In this document: one piece after another, positions 1-10,322 of the stretch | Layout: the number at the start of each line of letters is the position of its first letter | Numbering within the stretch: the first letter of the stretch is position 1 | Source of the DNA: Anastatus disparis | Lineage: Eukaryota; Arthropoda; Insecta; Hymenoptera; Eupelmidae | Length of the DNA: 64,000 nt | Reading direction: 5' to 3' | NCBI GenBank assembly: GCA_017163975.1 | Contig: JAFFSR010000243.1 | Span: 992,001 to 1,056,000, forward strand | Notes under the pieces: generated by a model | Told to the model about the DNA's origin: nothing | The model's database searches: none | The model's input: only the letters and a program-made list of their open reading frames with translations | Position numbers and translations under genes: made by a program

Positions 1-330
1 GGTATAATCAAACAAATAATAATGAATAAAATCTTTTGGGGGATGATGAACATATGTAACTTTTTACCCTGTTTAACTAATGAATGCGGTGGCTGCCCGA
101 CTAGAAACGAATTTTGGATAAAAATGAGGTCCCTATAAGGTACCCTAAGATTATTATATGGTCCCCTTAGGGCACCGTGCAGGGTCCCTAGATGGCGTGT
201 AATGGGTCGATCCTAAGGTCCCGATCGGCCAGCCTCAATTTCAGATGTGCCTTATCGTTACCTGGTTATCACCTGACAATTGCCTGACAATCGATGTTGA
301 AAAAGTTCGAAGTGATAACATAACCTCTTT
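1..330. repeat. Left terminal inverted repeat of provirus A
   Basis: The first ~95 bp match the reverse complement of 25111-25202 at nearly every base. Bases 85-330 align, more loosely, with the reverse complement of 13145-13343. Together they make a TIR of roughly 330 bp. The region holds several short GGTCCC/GGGACC-type words and no convincing gene. The start may be truncated by the window edge. Confidence 0.8.
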
Positions 331-699
331 TGATACACGTGTATATCTGATGCAAATGAAAACTATTTCTCTCGTAAATTTAACTGTTAAATAGTTTTAA
401 TATAAATAATACTCGACTCGAAAAAAAGAATTATTTTATTTTTAAATACTGTCATGTTCTTATTTAGTCACATAGAACTTTTATAGAACAATATAAATAC
501 GTAATATATACAACTGAGTTGAAAAATGATTTATTTATATTAATTTTACGAATATATTAGTATATTTTATGTTTTGCAAATGAATTTGGATCATATGAGA
601 AAAATTTAATTTATCGAATTAATGGAATGAAATTTTAAAACTAGTTTTTCTGTTACTACATAAAAGCTTTGTTTTGTATCTCTAATGATTTAATACTGA
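331..699. other. AT-rich spacer, no gene seen
   Basis: Sequence between the left TIR and the first tandem array. It is strongly AT-rich, has stops in every frame, and shows no recognisable motif. Confidence 0.5.
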
Positions 700-1065
700 T
701 CGAGATTCTAATGTGTGTATGAGCCCATAAGAGTATCCCCTTCTTCGAGTGATTTTTTTAATTTCGGTTTTTATTTACGCCCACCCTTCCCTACTCCATG
801 TGATCGAAAATCCGATGTTTGTATAAGCCCATAAGAGTATCCCCTTCTTCGTGCGATTTTTTAAATTTCAGTTTTTATTTACGCCCGTCCTTCCCTACTC
901 CATGTGATCGAGAATCCGACATGTGTATAAGCACATAAGAGTAGCCCCTTCTCCGTGTGATTTTTTAAATTTCAGTATTTTTGTTCACGCCCACCCTTCC
1001 CTACTCCATGTGATTTAGAATCCAATATGTGTATAAACCCATAAGAGTTACCTTTTTTTGTTTGA
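700..1065. repeat. Tandem array, three copies of a ~118 bp unit
   Basis: Three consecutive units share the words CCCATAAGAGTA, CGCCCACCCTTCCCTACTCC and ATGTGATC. Period is about 118 bp and divergence between units is low. There is no open frame across the array. It is a subterminal repeat just inside the TIR of provirus A, and a partial fourth unit runs into 1060. Confidence 0.8.
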
Positions 1066-1129
1066 TTTGTAGGTGGCCCCATACGGTAGGGAGTCCCAAG
1101 ATGTTTTTTTCTTTTGAAAGATTAATGTT

Positions 1130-2290
1130 TACGATTGCATGTTTTCCTTTTTTTCATCTCTATGACTTTTTTTCTTTAAGCCACCTTCTTTTGATCGATA
1201 GATATTTTTCCTTTGGTCAAGGAATATTTTTCCTTATCTTTTACAAATAAGAGTTCTCTTTTTTTTAAAACAAGATGAAAAAAGATAGCTGACCCTTATA
1301 ATAAATTTTATTCTCAAAAAAGATTTTCTTTCAAAAAGATAAAGACAGTATTTTATCTTGAAGGTTGCATGATTCATTATTTTCATGCACCTGCGACTCA
1401 AAAAAGAACACACACAGTGTACTGCATTAAGAGAAAGGACATTCTTTTTCTTCTCTCCTAAAAGCAGGTAAATTTTTGTGCAATGTTCAAGAAAACGCAT
1501 AGTAGGCAACGCTACAAAAAAAGACTCTCCATCCGCCGAAAAAACTTTATGTTTGCTAGTGACACTTTCGCTTCCCCGCATCGCCACTTACTCGGCGCAA
1601 TCAGTGTGCTGAAAACGGACTCTGATTACTCCGATAATCTTAATGCAAAGACTCTCCATCCACAGAAAAATTTTACGTTTGCTAGTGACCCTTTCTCTTT
1701 CGTTTCCTCGCAGCGCCACTTAGTCGATGCAGTCAGTGTGCTAAAAACGGACTCTGATTGCTCCGATAATCTTAATGCAATCGGCGCTTTACGCAATGCT
1801 GAAGGATACATGCGGTGCCTAATGTCTTTAAGTGTAGGTATACACAGAAAACCTTAAATACCATAGACCACTTATTCGAAAATAGCAAAAATTGTAGCTG
1901 GCTCTCGTTTTTTTTTGGTCTTGTCATTGTTTTACCACTGCATGTTTTTTCTTTTTCATCTTTATGACAGTTTCTTTAACCCACATGCTTATGATCGATA
2001 GATATTTTCCCTTTGGTCACTTTCACATTACTTTACTATTCAATGTCACTTTCTGATTGTTCCGATAATCTTAATGCAATCGGCACTTTACGCAACGCTG
2101 AAGGATACGTGCGGCGCCTCATGTCTTTGGGTGCAGGTATACACAGAAAACCCTCGGTCTCGACATTGTTTTACCACTGCATGTTTTTTTCTTTTTCATC
2201 TCTATGACAGTTTCTTTAACCCACATGCTTATGATCGATATAGATTTTCCCTTTGGTCACTTTCACATTACTTTACTATTTAAAGTCACT
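1130..2290. repeat. Duplicated blocks where the PolB 5' end is expected
   Basis: Two kinds of duplication are visible. A ~130 bp block containing the word ACCACTGCATGTTTTTT occurs at 1920-2046 and 2161-2290, with a diverged relative near 1130-1215. A second block containing GATAATCTTAATGCAA occurs at 1620-1650, 1740-1857 and 2050-2155. Both repeated units stay open in one plus-strand frame (124 aa at 1483-1857, 64 aa at 2013-2207), but this follows from the DNA duplication and I recognise no protein. In provirus B the corresponding place encodes the N-terminal part of PolB with its first exonuclease motif. That part is absent here, so the block looks like filler that replaced the PolB 5' end. 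Confidence 0.55.
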
Positions 2291-2423
2291 TGTTTTCATT
2301 TTGTTGGAAAGAGACCTTTTTTTTCCTTTTCGTAAAAATATGTTTTCTTTTACTCAGAAAAGAAACCTTTTTTTTGGTTTTCATGTTTATAATCTTACGA
2401 TCTTTTTTCTTTAAACCATTAAA

Positions 2424-5135
2424 ACTTACGGATTTAGAAGAATTATTTTTCCAGAGGTCAACCATTTGTCACATATGCCAAAAACTAATCCGTGATGAAG
2501 AACTCGCAGTACGAGATCACTGTCATCTCACAGGACGGTAAGATATTAATTGTAGTTATATTTCAATGAAAAAAATTAACTTTATTATGCAAATTTTTTC
2601 AAAATATCTATTTTTTTACATTAGTTTCAGAGGTGCAATGCATAATTCATGTAATTTGAATTACAAGTATTCAAAATTTATTCCTGTGGTTTTTCATAAC
2701 CTTAATTACGATACACACTTCATTTTGAAAGAGATAGCCACATCTTCATTGATGGGAGAACGAGTTACGCTATTGCCACATAATAAGGAAGAATATATTT
2801 CTTTTACAAAATACATAGATGGCAGTGACCTAAGTTTTAGATTCATAGATTCTTGGCGTTTTCTTCCTTCGTCAAAAGAAAAGCTTGCATCATACTTGGA
2901 AAATGTGCCGATATTGATAAAAGAGTTTCGAACTGATGGATTTCCAGATGAGAAAATTGATTTTCTCAAACGTAAAGGTATATTTCCATATGATTTTGTA
3001 GATGGATTGGATAAATTATTAGTTACATAATTGCCAGAGAAAAATCAGTTTTATAACCAACTCACCGATTCTCATACTGCTGATGAAGACTATGAGCATG
3101 CTATTCAAGTCTGGAGTAAGTTCAATATAAGGACATTAGACGAGTATTCGGATTTATACTTAAAAACAGATGTTTTACTATTGGCGGATGTATTTGAAAG
3201 TTTTCGAGAAACATCTCTCAAAGCTTACGGTTTATGTCCAGCTCACTTTTATACGTCTCCAGGCTTGACATTTTCAGCAGCGCTAAAAATGACGAAGGTA
3301 GAACTGGAGCTTCTTACAGATATAGATATGTTCATGTTCATTGAAGCAGGTATTCGGGGAGGAATAAGTCAATGCTGTAATCGCTATGCCAAGGCGAACA
3401 ATCCATACATGGGCTCTTCGTGTGATGAAAAACAGAAAATGAAAATTCTTATGTACTTTGATATTAATAATCTTTATGGATGGGCAATGGTTTAATATTT
3501 GCCAGTCAGAAAATTCAAATAGGTAGAATATGAGACGAATCCAAACTTCTACAACGCACCAGCAGATTCAGTTATTGGATATATTATTGAAGTAGGTTTG
3601 GAGTATCCTGAGGAAATACACGATGCACATCGAGATTTTCCATTCTGCGCAGAGCATAGTGCGCCACATGGCTCGAAACAAAAGAAACTTCTCACTACTT
3701 TAAAGAACAAAGAGAGATATGTTATTTGCTATCGAACACTCAGACAAGTGTTGGAAAATGGACTTCGACTGAAAAAAGTGCATAGAATTTTAAGTTTTGA
3801 GCAAAAGGCATGGCTCAAACCTTATGTGGAATTGAATACTCAAAAAAGAATGCAGGCTAAGAACAAATTTGAGAAACTTTTTTATAAATTGTTGATCAAT
3901 GCTGTCATAGACATATGGAAAGTGCATTGAGCGAGAGCGGTCTCGAGTTGATGTCCGATTGGTAAATAAATTCACTGGTAGATATGGAGTAGAAGCACGC
4001 ATAGCTCTACCAAATTTTCACAGCTGTACTATTTTTTATGAGAATTTAGTTGCCATTTAAATGAAGAGAACGAGCATCACAATCAAGAAACCAATTTATG
4101 TTGGATTTTGCATTTTAGAATTATCAAAATTATTAGTTTATGATTTTCATTATTCGTATATGAAAAAGCGAGTTGGAGACTGATGCAAACTTTTGTATAC
4201 TGATACTGATAGTCTCATATACGAAGTTGAGGACGTTGACATGTACAAAATAATAAAAGAGGACATACATAAATTTGATACTTCCGATCATGAAGAAAAT
4301 AATCCGTTCGAAATTCCTCGAGTTAATAAGAAAGTTCCGGGTTTGATGAAAGATGAATGTAATGGTAAGATAATGACAGAATTTATAGGATTACGAAGCA
4401 AAATGTATAGTATTTCAATCGATGGAGGAGAAGTTATAAAGAAAGCCAAAGGTATAAAGTCCAGTGTTGTTAAAAAATTGCTTTTGAGGATTTCCGAAGC
4501 TGTCTTCAGGATCTCACTATTATATACCGTGAACAGTGCAATATCCGTTCAAAATTGCATACTGTGCATACTGAAAAACAGAGAAAAATTGCTCCAAGTC
4601 CTCACGATGATAATAGATTTTTATTGCCTGATAGTACAGATACTTTACCTTGGGGACATTATAAAATTGAAGAAAAACAGATGACGCAAGCTGCACTTGA
4701 AGTAGAGAGGGAATATGCAAGAAAAATGGCTGCTGAAAAAAAGAAAAAGAGCGGGAGGTAGAAATGAGGAGGGGAGATACACGAGTGGAGATGGATGCTA
4801 CAGAGAATGAAAGAGAGAGGGAAATCGAGAGAAGGGATGAAGCAACCAATGAAATTAGTACAGAGCAAGTGGGGATGACGCCTCATGAAGACAAACAAAT
4901 TATCATTGAGTATGATGTGTTAGAGGAGTTCATGAATGACTGGCATTCATCAATGGAGGGGGCAAGTTCCCGGGAAGGAGAAAAAAGGGATATATTACAA
5001 GTAGCAATGAAAAGGGCAGACTTCGAAGTGGGGAATGGGCTATATCAACCAACGGACCATGAGGAGGAGCGCATTCAAGTAATTAAAGAGCTTGAGGACG
5101 ATCAACCTTGCACAAAGAAATCTAAAATCGACTAA
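2424..5135 (+). pseudogene. Protein-primed family B DNA polymerase, broken (provirus A)
   Basis: Remnant of the Polinton replicative polymerase. Recognisable pieces in order: a Cys-x2-Cys...His-Cys-His zinc-binding segment ending HCHLTGR (2424-2537), an intron at 2538-2630, exonuclease motif II near VVFHNLNYDTHF, the [11 protein letters not shown] block, polymerase motif A ([10 protein letters not shown], about 3462-3490) and motif C (YTDTDS, about 4194-4211). The N-terminal part with exonuclease motif I is missing. Breaks: TAA at 3028-3030, stops just after motif A (about 3493 and 3523), a frameshift at about 3906 that destroys the Tyr-Gly-Lys of motif B, a stop near 4059, a TGA just before motif C, and further frameshifts after 4470. 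A Lys/Glu-rich tail continues to 5135. Compared with provirus B the catalytic core is collinear. It cannot encode an active enzyme. Confidence 0.9.
2538..2630 (+). other. Spliceosomal intron in PolB (provirus A)
   Basis: A GTAAGA donor directly follows the codons for HLTGR, and a pyrimidine-rich tract ending TTTCAG precedes the RGA codons. Provirus B has a GT...AG intron at exactly the same protein position (62953-62891), so the intron predates the split of the two copies. Confidence 0.75.
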
Positions 5136-5143
5136 CTTTTTGA

Positions 5144-5244
5144 GTAAGTTACAATTTATTTTTTTACTAAAAAACATTATTTTTTTCCATCAAAATTTTT
5201 CTCTAACGCAAATTTTAATTTTTTTTACTTTTTCTTGTTTTCAG
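5144..5244 (+). other. Intron between PolB stop and the small-protein ATG (provirus A)
   Basis: A GTAAGTT donor lies about 10 bases after the PolB stop codon, and TTTTCAG lies one base before the ATG at 5246. Provirus B has the same arrangement at 60675-60605. The small gene is therefore probably expressed from a transcript spliced right in front of its start, either its own leader or a PolB read-through transcript. Confidence 0.65.
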
Positions 5245-5245
5245 A

Positions 5246-5545
5246 ATGGATTTATCTGCCCTAAACAAGATTGCTGGAAGTGACTTCCTGCCAAGGAAGA
5301 AAGTCACAGACTTAGAAAAAGACCAGCAGTACATGGTGCCTGCACTGAAACAAGTCAAGACAAGATTTTGAACCAAGGTCGTAGCAGATTTCGACAGAAG
5401 CTTCCAAGTCTTCTTACCAGAGGAGATTTCATCTGCAATCCTAAAAGATAAAGAATTTTTCTACAATCTCTGTGATAATGCAAATAAACTTCGTTTGATT
5501 GCAATATACCTGAGAGGATCTTCTTTTAAATTCGATCGGGCTTAA
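5246..5545 (+). pseudogene. Small possible ssDNA-binding protein, one stop (provirus A)
   Basis: A 99-codon frame beginning MDLSALNKIAG and homologous over its length to two tandem genes in provirus B (60038-59727 and 60604-60299). Shared features are an MDL start, a basic segment, a K-x-VKT(R/K)-F/Y core, a VADF/VADL strand and a central (F/I)xxLP motif. The compact strand-rich pattern resembles an OB fold, so a replication accessory role next to PolB is likely. That role is inference; I cannot name the family. One in-frame TGA at 5369-5371 interrupts the core; the rest is open. It follows a conserved leader intron. Confidence 0.65.
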
Positions 5546-5823
5546 AATAAATAAAATATACTCATCAAATTATTTTCTAAACTATTTATTGTAAATTGTA
5601 CATAATAAGAATACATGAATAAATGAAAATTATTAAACATTATATAATTGTTTTTATTTATCACCACCACTTATAATTATTATATTTATATTGAATCATA
5701 AAAAGAACATTCCAATAATAAAAATATTTTATACATAACTTAAATTAATGAACATAATAAAATTAAATTTTTTCTTTTTTATTTATTACACTTAAATACG
5801 TTGTAAAATACATCTTAGCTTAT
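5546..5823. other. Convergent 3' region with AATAAA signals
   Basis: Very AT-rich gap between two genes that end facing each other: the small protein (+) and the integrase (-). AATAAA-type words occur on the plus strand directly after 5545 and on the minus strand upstream of 5824, fitting two polyadenylation sites. No coding sequence is seen. The corresponding place in provirus B holds the IAP gene and a second small-protein gene. Confidence 0.5.
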
Positions 5824-7041
5824 TCAAATAATCTCATTTTTATCTATCCAACTATTATGCTTGCTATTTAGACCTAACCACTTAACATATGCACGTTTAC
5901 CACTTTTCTTTAAAACTTTTTCTACCAAATAAATTTCTGGATACATAGTTTTTTGAATTTCCGTTTCATAAAAGCCGCCAGAGACGGGTTCATCATAATA
6001 ATCTTTGACATGGTGAGTTATAGGATTGGTTTTAACAACTCTTGTTATTGTGAAAATTCCAGTTAACCAATTTGGTGTATAACCTTTTTCAAAAACTTGT
6101 TTTATCTTACTTATTCGCACTTTATCTCCTACTTTGAATTGTGGTTTTTTTACGGGTCTTTTTTCGGTTGGGTAATTTTTCTTGATTTCTTTTTCATTTA
6201 TCTTCGTAACGTTTTCAGGCTCGATTCCTATTGTCCGATGTTTTCTTGAATTGTATGCTTTCACTAACTCAGGCAGAATATCCAACAATTTATAACTTCC
6301 TTGTTCGCTGAATTCTAACCACATTGCATTTTTTAAAGTTCTATTAAAGCGTTCACATATGTTTGCATGAAGATTACTATGTGAAGAGTAGTGATTTATC
6401 TTGTACTTTTTCATAAGATTCTGAAAGTTTGAGTTGTAGAATTCTTTTCCTTGGTCAGTTTGTAAATTCGATGGCACCCGTTCTTGTTTTAATATTGACT
6501 TCATGGCTAGAGTAACATCATTGCCACTCTTCGATTTGACTGGTACAACCCATGCATACTTTGAAAATATATCTATGACAGTTAGTACACTGAAAAGGGA
6601 AGCGAACTGTGACTGTACTCTACGGTACAATCGGTGTCATTTTTAGAATACAGTCAGCCTACACGTCGACATGCGAACTAGTAGTCTCTAGAGAAGACTC
6701 ATTATTCTCTGAGCGAAGACCTGCTCATTTCTTCGAACAAGAAACATCGCGGAGAACACTCAAAACCTCGCAGAGAGCACTTATTATCCTCTAGAAAACA
6801 CTAGCATCTCTCTCGTACTTCAATGAATGTTCGCTATCGATACTAGCGCCACTCGTCGCCATAGAGTACAACCACTGTTCTAACCCCTTTTCAGTGTAAG
6901 AAGCGAAAACCTTTGTTTTCCTTAAAATAAGGTATCATTTCTACAATATCAGCTTGCTAAGTCTCGTATGTCATATTTTCTTCGCTTGTACCTTCGACGT
7001 GCTGGCTTGTGTAGCTCTTCAACTACTCTTTGACGTTCCAT
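5824..7041 (-). pseudogene. Polinton-type DDE integrase with chromodomain, broken (provirus A)
   Basis: Retrovirus-like integrase used for provirus insertion. The ATG at 7041 begins MERQRVVEELHKPARR, one base after the stop of the upstream gene Y. The rve core follows: first Asp in QADIVEM, second in LQTDQGKEFYN and the Glu in ICERFNRTLK. An SH3-like linker (KFKVGDKVRISK) and a C-terminal chromodomain (YLVEKVLKKSGKRAYVKWLG) complete it. The second and third catalytic residues and the chromodomain sit in one open frame from about 6587 to 5824. Breaks: a TAG in place of the Trp before the first Asp with a nearby indel, and a 309 bp TA-flanked MITE (6588-6896). The catalytic residues survive, so decay is fairly recent. 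Confidence 0.9.
6586..6898. mobile_element. Tc1/mariner-type MITE inside the integrase
   Basis: A 309 bp insert (6588-6896) with terminal repeats CACTGAAAAGGG and CCCCTTTTCAGTG, flanked by a TA duplication at 6586-6587 and 6897-6898. Removing the insert and one TA returns the integrase to its frame exactly at the segment before LTVIDIF, which shows that the boundaries are right. It is less AT-rich than its surroundings and encodes nothing. Confidence 0.85.
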
Positions 7042-7042
7042 C

Positions 7043-7270
7043 TTAAACTTCAACTTTAGCAATATCCGATTGTCTATTCATTTCATTAATTATATATTCA
7101 ATATTTGCAAAATTTCGTTGAGTCATATCATAGACATAAGTTAATTTTTCGTCTATTTCTGCTTTATATATTTCAACATTGTTCTCATATTCTTGTATAT
7201 CTTTAGCAACTCGAAGACCACGACTCACTTGCGAGCCCTCAAGTTTTCTTCCAAACACATCGAGACTCAT
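7043..7270 (-). CDS. Gene Y, shortened tail-fibre/coiled-coil protein (provirus A)
   Basis: A 75-aa frame starting MSLDVFGRKLEGSQVSRG. The start and the SRG motif match the 140-aa gene Y of provirus B (57808-58230), but the Gly-Pro-Pro stretch and the conserved middle of B are deleted here, leaving the N-terminus joined to the coiled-coil C-terminus. The stop is one base from the integrase ATG, as expected for a tightly packed viral block. In Polinton-like viruses proteins of this kind are thought to be structural; I infer a virion surface or core role. The internal deletion suggests it is not functional. Confidence 0.55.
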   Translation of the reverse strand: MSLDVFGRKLEGSQVSRGLRVAKDIQEYENNVEIYKAEIDEKLTYVYDMTQRNFANIEYIINEMNRQSDIAKVEV

Positions 7271-7301
7271 GTTACTACTATTGATTTGAAAATTGTGTAC
7301 T

Positions 7302-8295
7302 TTAATATGTATGTCCGGCTTCACGTAGTTCCTCTATAATTAATTGGATTTCATTGTTGTGATTATTATTTCCAGCAGATCGTTTAGCTATTATAATTGT
7401 AGTCTCTCGACAAGTTCATTTGAATCATCTCAGTAGACTAGATCTATGGAACTATTCTTTTTTGCTATTTTATATTTAGGTATGAGACCTCCTCCGCTGG
7501 TAGACATTCTACTGCGATCACTGCGGAACATTGGTGCTATGATTTTTGAATATTTTCTACTCTTCGAAGAGCGTATATTCTCACTTTTGCTATATCTTTT
7601 TCTATGAGCATTTGTTGCTTCCAGGATAATGCGATAGTTCTTGCGATCTGTTGTACTCAAAAGATTATCATCTGGTTCTTTTTTGAAAAGCAATTCCACT
7701 AGACCACTGCTTTTAGAAAAACTTAAATCTTTCACTTTTATCATTTTATCATCAAATTGAATTTGTGAATCACCCATCATGTATACCCCACTGACTTTTC
7801 TCACTCCGTATATGTTATCGATTTTGCTGCGGCTTCCATTTGGCATTGATAAAAAGTCTGTCGGCTCAGTTTCTTTATGCGTAGATACAAATGGTGAATA
7901 TATAGATTTGAATGATGAATTTGCAGAATTGAACGATGAATTCATCATTGCGCTATTTATCAGAGAAAAATCATCGCCATTAGAAGCATCATTATCAAAC
8001 GCTGAACCCGAGTTATTAATATCGTTTACAATAAAACTTGATTCATCAAATCTCAATCTTTTTTTTTACCGATTTTCTGTTACTGTCTATGGCTGAAATG
8101 TGATAAGAACGTGACACACTTCCAGTTGTCGAATCAACAAGCTTTTCAAGTGGTGTAATAACTGGTTTTTAAGTACCACCAATAACCTTTTCAAAATCAT
8201 CTCTCTCCTTTTTTAAGAAAGAGTATTTTTTTAATAGCCTTGCGTGCTCGTAAGAGCTCGCTAAGAACATTTTTTTCTTTCTTAAAGTCAGGCAT
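7302..8295 (-). pseudogene. Gene X, conserved Polinton protein, broken (provirus A)
   Basis: Homologous to gene X of provirus B (56934-57776). It begins MPDFKKEKNVLSELLRARK at 8295 and ends with an EELREAGH segment at 7302. The longest intact stretch is 208 codons (8056-7430). It contains the DNIYGVRK segment, a LTNAHKKR-like helix (here ATNAHRKRYSKSE), a conserved IIAPMF and a basic PKYKIAKKNS tail. Frameshifts and stops break both ends. The protein has a basic, partly disordered look and lies between the ATPase and gene Y, so a minor virion or DNA-packaging role is plausible. I do not recognise a named family. Confidence 0.6.
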
Positions 8296-8338
8296 GCTGA
8301 CAAGATGCTGTCTACAATCAAACTGCAAAGATTAAGAT

Positions 8339-9032
8339 TTATACTTTCTTTTTAATGGCAAAACAGTCAAATCCTTTTCTATATCTACCATCATTGATTG
8401 CTCTATCCTTGTCAATAACAACAAATCCATACTTGTCATTCTTCCAGCATTCTGTACAAAAATTTCGAAATTCATTTGAAGTCAAGTCAGTATTCACATG
8501 GTCTTCATAGATATGTTTAAGATTAACATCATCTTGACGATAAATTACCATCAAATTAATATTGTCCCTGATGAGATGTTTCGGTATATGAGCATATGAC
8601 TGACATAGATAAAAGCTATCAACACTTTTGTGTCTCCCCATACAGAAAAAAGCTCTGACGTTATCCTGCTTTTCACAAGCCACATCATCAAAAATTATAA
8701 TCGAATTAGGTAGGGCTTCATCTGGTGACACTACAAATGCATGTTCACTAAACGGTAGATATGATATACCTTCAATTGGTTCTGAAACTTTTTTAAGAAA
8801 TTGGTATTTTGGCTGATTTGAGGATTTAGAGTATACATACAAATTTTCAAATCTAAGACCATTGGGGTGTGTAATTAGAGCTAATAAACTATTAGTTTCT
8901 CCCCAGTTCGATGGGCCACAAAATACTGCTCGTATATTATCTGGAAGTAACTCTCCATGTCGCTTTTTTTTTCGTTTTCTCAAAATCAAAGTTGGCGACG
9001 GAAAGTTTGACGTTCTGCTCAGTTAAATCCAT
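8339..9032 (-). pseudogene. FtsK/HerA-like DNA-packaging ATPase, broken (provirus A)
   Basis: Genome-packaging ATPase of the adenovirus/Polinton type. The ATG at 9032 begins MDLTEQNVKL, then a short frameshift leads into an open frame from 8989. The P-loop reads GPSNWGETNS, so the essential Lys is replaced by Glu (provirus B has GPSNCGKIN). Walker B is IIFDDVACE, followed by the conserved MGRHK, YLCQSYAHIPKH and YRQDDVNLKH blocks and a C-terminal GRYRKGFDCF. Length after repair would be about 230 aa, normal for the family. It is transcribed divergently from the PLA2 gene across 80 bp. The lost Lys makes it catalytically dead whatever happens to the frame. Confidence 0.85.
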
Positions 9033-9112
9033 GTTTACGTAACAAAGTCAAATCTAAGATTGACCTTTTCTAAATATAAACGCTTGTTTTATATTTTGAT
9101 CATCAGTTGTAA
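9033..9112. promoter_or_regulatory. Divergent promoter gap between ATPase and PLA2 genes (provirus A)
   Basis: Only 80 bp separate the two divergent ATGs, and provirus B has 92 bp at the same place. Short A/T runs resembling TATA boxes (TATAAA-like words near 9077-9095) are present on both strands. Any promoters for the capsid block and for the ATPase-integrase block must lie here or inside the genes. Confidence 0.4.
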
Positions 9113-9917
9113 ATGAACACTCGAAGAGAGATGCTCGTACACAAATCACAGAAGCACCCTAAGGGTAAAGGGTTACTTGATAAAGTAATCAATAACTTAC
9201 CTATTGAAATGCATATTCCTGGATATCAATATTGTGGTCCCGGAACAAAACTGAAAAAGCGTCTAAAAAGAGGTGATACAGGTATCAATCCACTTGATCA
9301 AGCATGCAAAGAACATGACATATGTTATTCTGATAAAAATGCTGATCGAAAAGTAGCTGACATGAAGCTCGCTGATGAAACTTGGCAGCGTGTTAAAGCC
9401 AAAAATGCAAGTCTTAGCGAAAAAGCAACTGCTTTTGTTGTTGCAAATGCTATGAAATTAAAAGGAAAGTCAGGAATGGGTGTAAAATTGAGTAAATTAG
9501 TAACTGCAAGTAAAAAATCATTAAAACCAAGTAAACATTCTCGCAAAGTTATTTAGTCAGCTTTAAAAGGTGCACGTGGAGCTCTCAAGATCGTTGGCGG
9601 TAAGAAAAAAAATTATCATTCCACGTATTCTACCTGTTCCATCAAAAATAGGTGGCACTCTGCCTTTTCTCATACCATTGTTCGCAGCACTAAGTGCAAC
9701 TGGTGCTCTGGCTGGAGGAGCTGCTGGAATAGCTAAAGCAGTAAATGAGGCTAAAGCTGCACAGAAAAATTATGAAGAAAGTAAGAGACATAATAAAACT
9801 ATGGAAGCTATTGCTCTAGGAAAAGGTCTCTATTTTATACCATATAAAACTGGAATGGGATTATTTATGAAACCTCATATCGGTCATGGTCAAGTTAAAA
9901 AAAAAACTTCGATTTAA
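9113..9917 (+). pseudogene. PLA2-domain plus membrane-active capsid protein, broken (provirus A)
   Basis: Counterpart of the intact 273-aa gene of provirus B. The first 147 codons encode a parvovirus-VP1-like phospholipase A2 domain: Ca2+ loop YQYCGPGTKL, the catalytic pair in CKEHDICY, and basic surroundings. A TAG at 9554-9556 and a shift to another frame follow. The remainder (about 9570-9917) encodes a long glycine/alanine-rich hydrophobic segment (LIPLFAALSATGALAGG), a helical SKRHNKTMEAIALGKG region and a YKTGMGLFM tail. The tail resembles membrane-lytic minor capsid proteins. The start codon is the first ATG of the frame. It ends at a ten-A tract adjoining the protease. Confidence 0.85.
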
Positions 9918-10277
9918 CTTTGCCAAATCGTGCACTGACTGACTATGATCTTATGAAGTATGCTCGTATGCTGCAAATCCCATATTTTCGAGGTGTTTTC
10001 ATGAGAAATAATCTACCTTCTGATGCCCATGGCATAACGAATCTGCTATATTTAACTTAGATGATTTTCAAAACAAAGGCATTCACTGGGTATGTTATCG
10101 AAAATGAGGTTCTGAAGTGATAGTTGTTTTGATAGTTTTGGTGATCTTAAACCCTCTATAGATCTCATGTTATATTTTAACGTGAAAGAAGTGAAATACA
10201 ACTATAAAAGATATCAGGATTTAAACTCTTTTATTTGTGGACATCGTTGTTTTCAATTCTTGTGTGAAAGACTATAA
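9906..10277 (+). pseudogene. Adenain-like cysteine protease, broken (provirus A)
   Basis: Capsid-maturation protease. Pieces in order: LTDYDLMKYARMLQIPYFRG, the catalytic His block (GIHWVCYRK), a SFGDL segment and the catalytic Cys block (CGHRCFQFLCE) up to TAA at 10275-10277. At least three frame changes and two stops separate them. There is no ATG at the start of the conserved region: its frame opens directly after the A-tract that ends the PLA2 gene, in the -1 frame. The order PLA2, protease, penton is the same in provirus B. Confidence 0.8.
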
Positions 10278-10322
10278 AAGAAGAGTTTTCAGACAAGCAG
10301 AATCATTCTTTCTCAAACAGTC

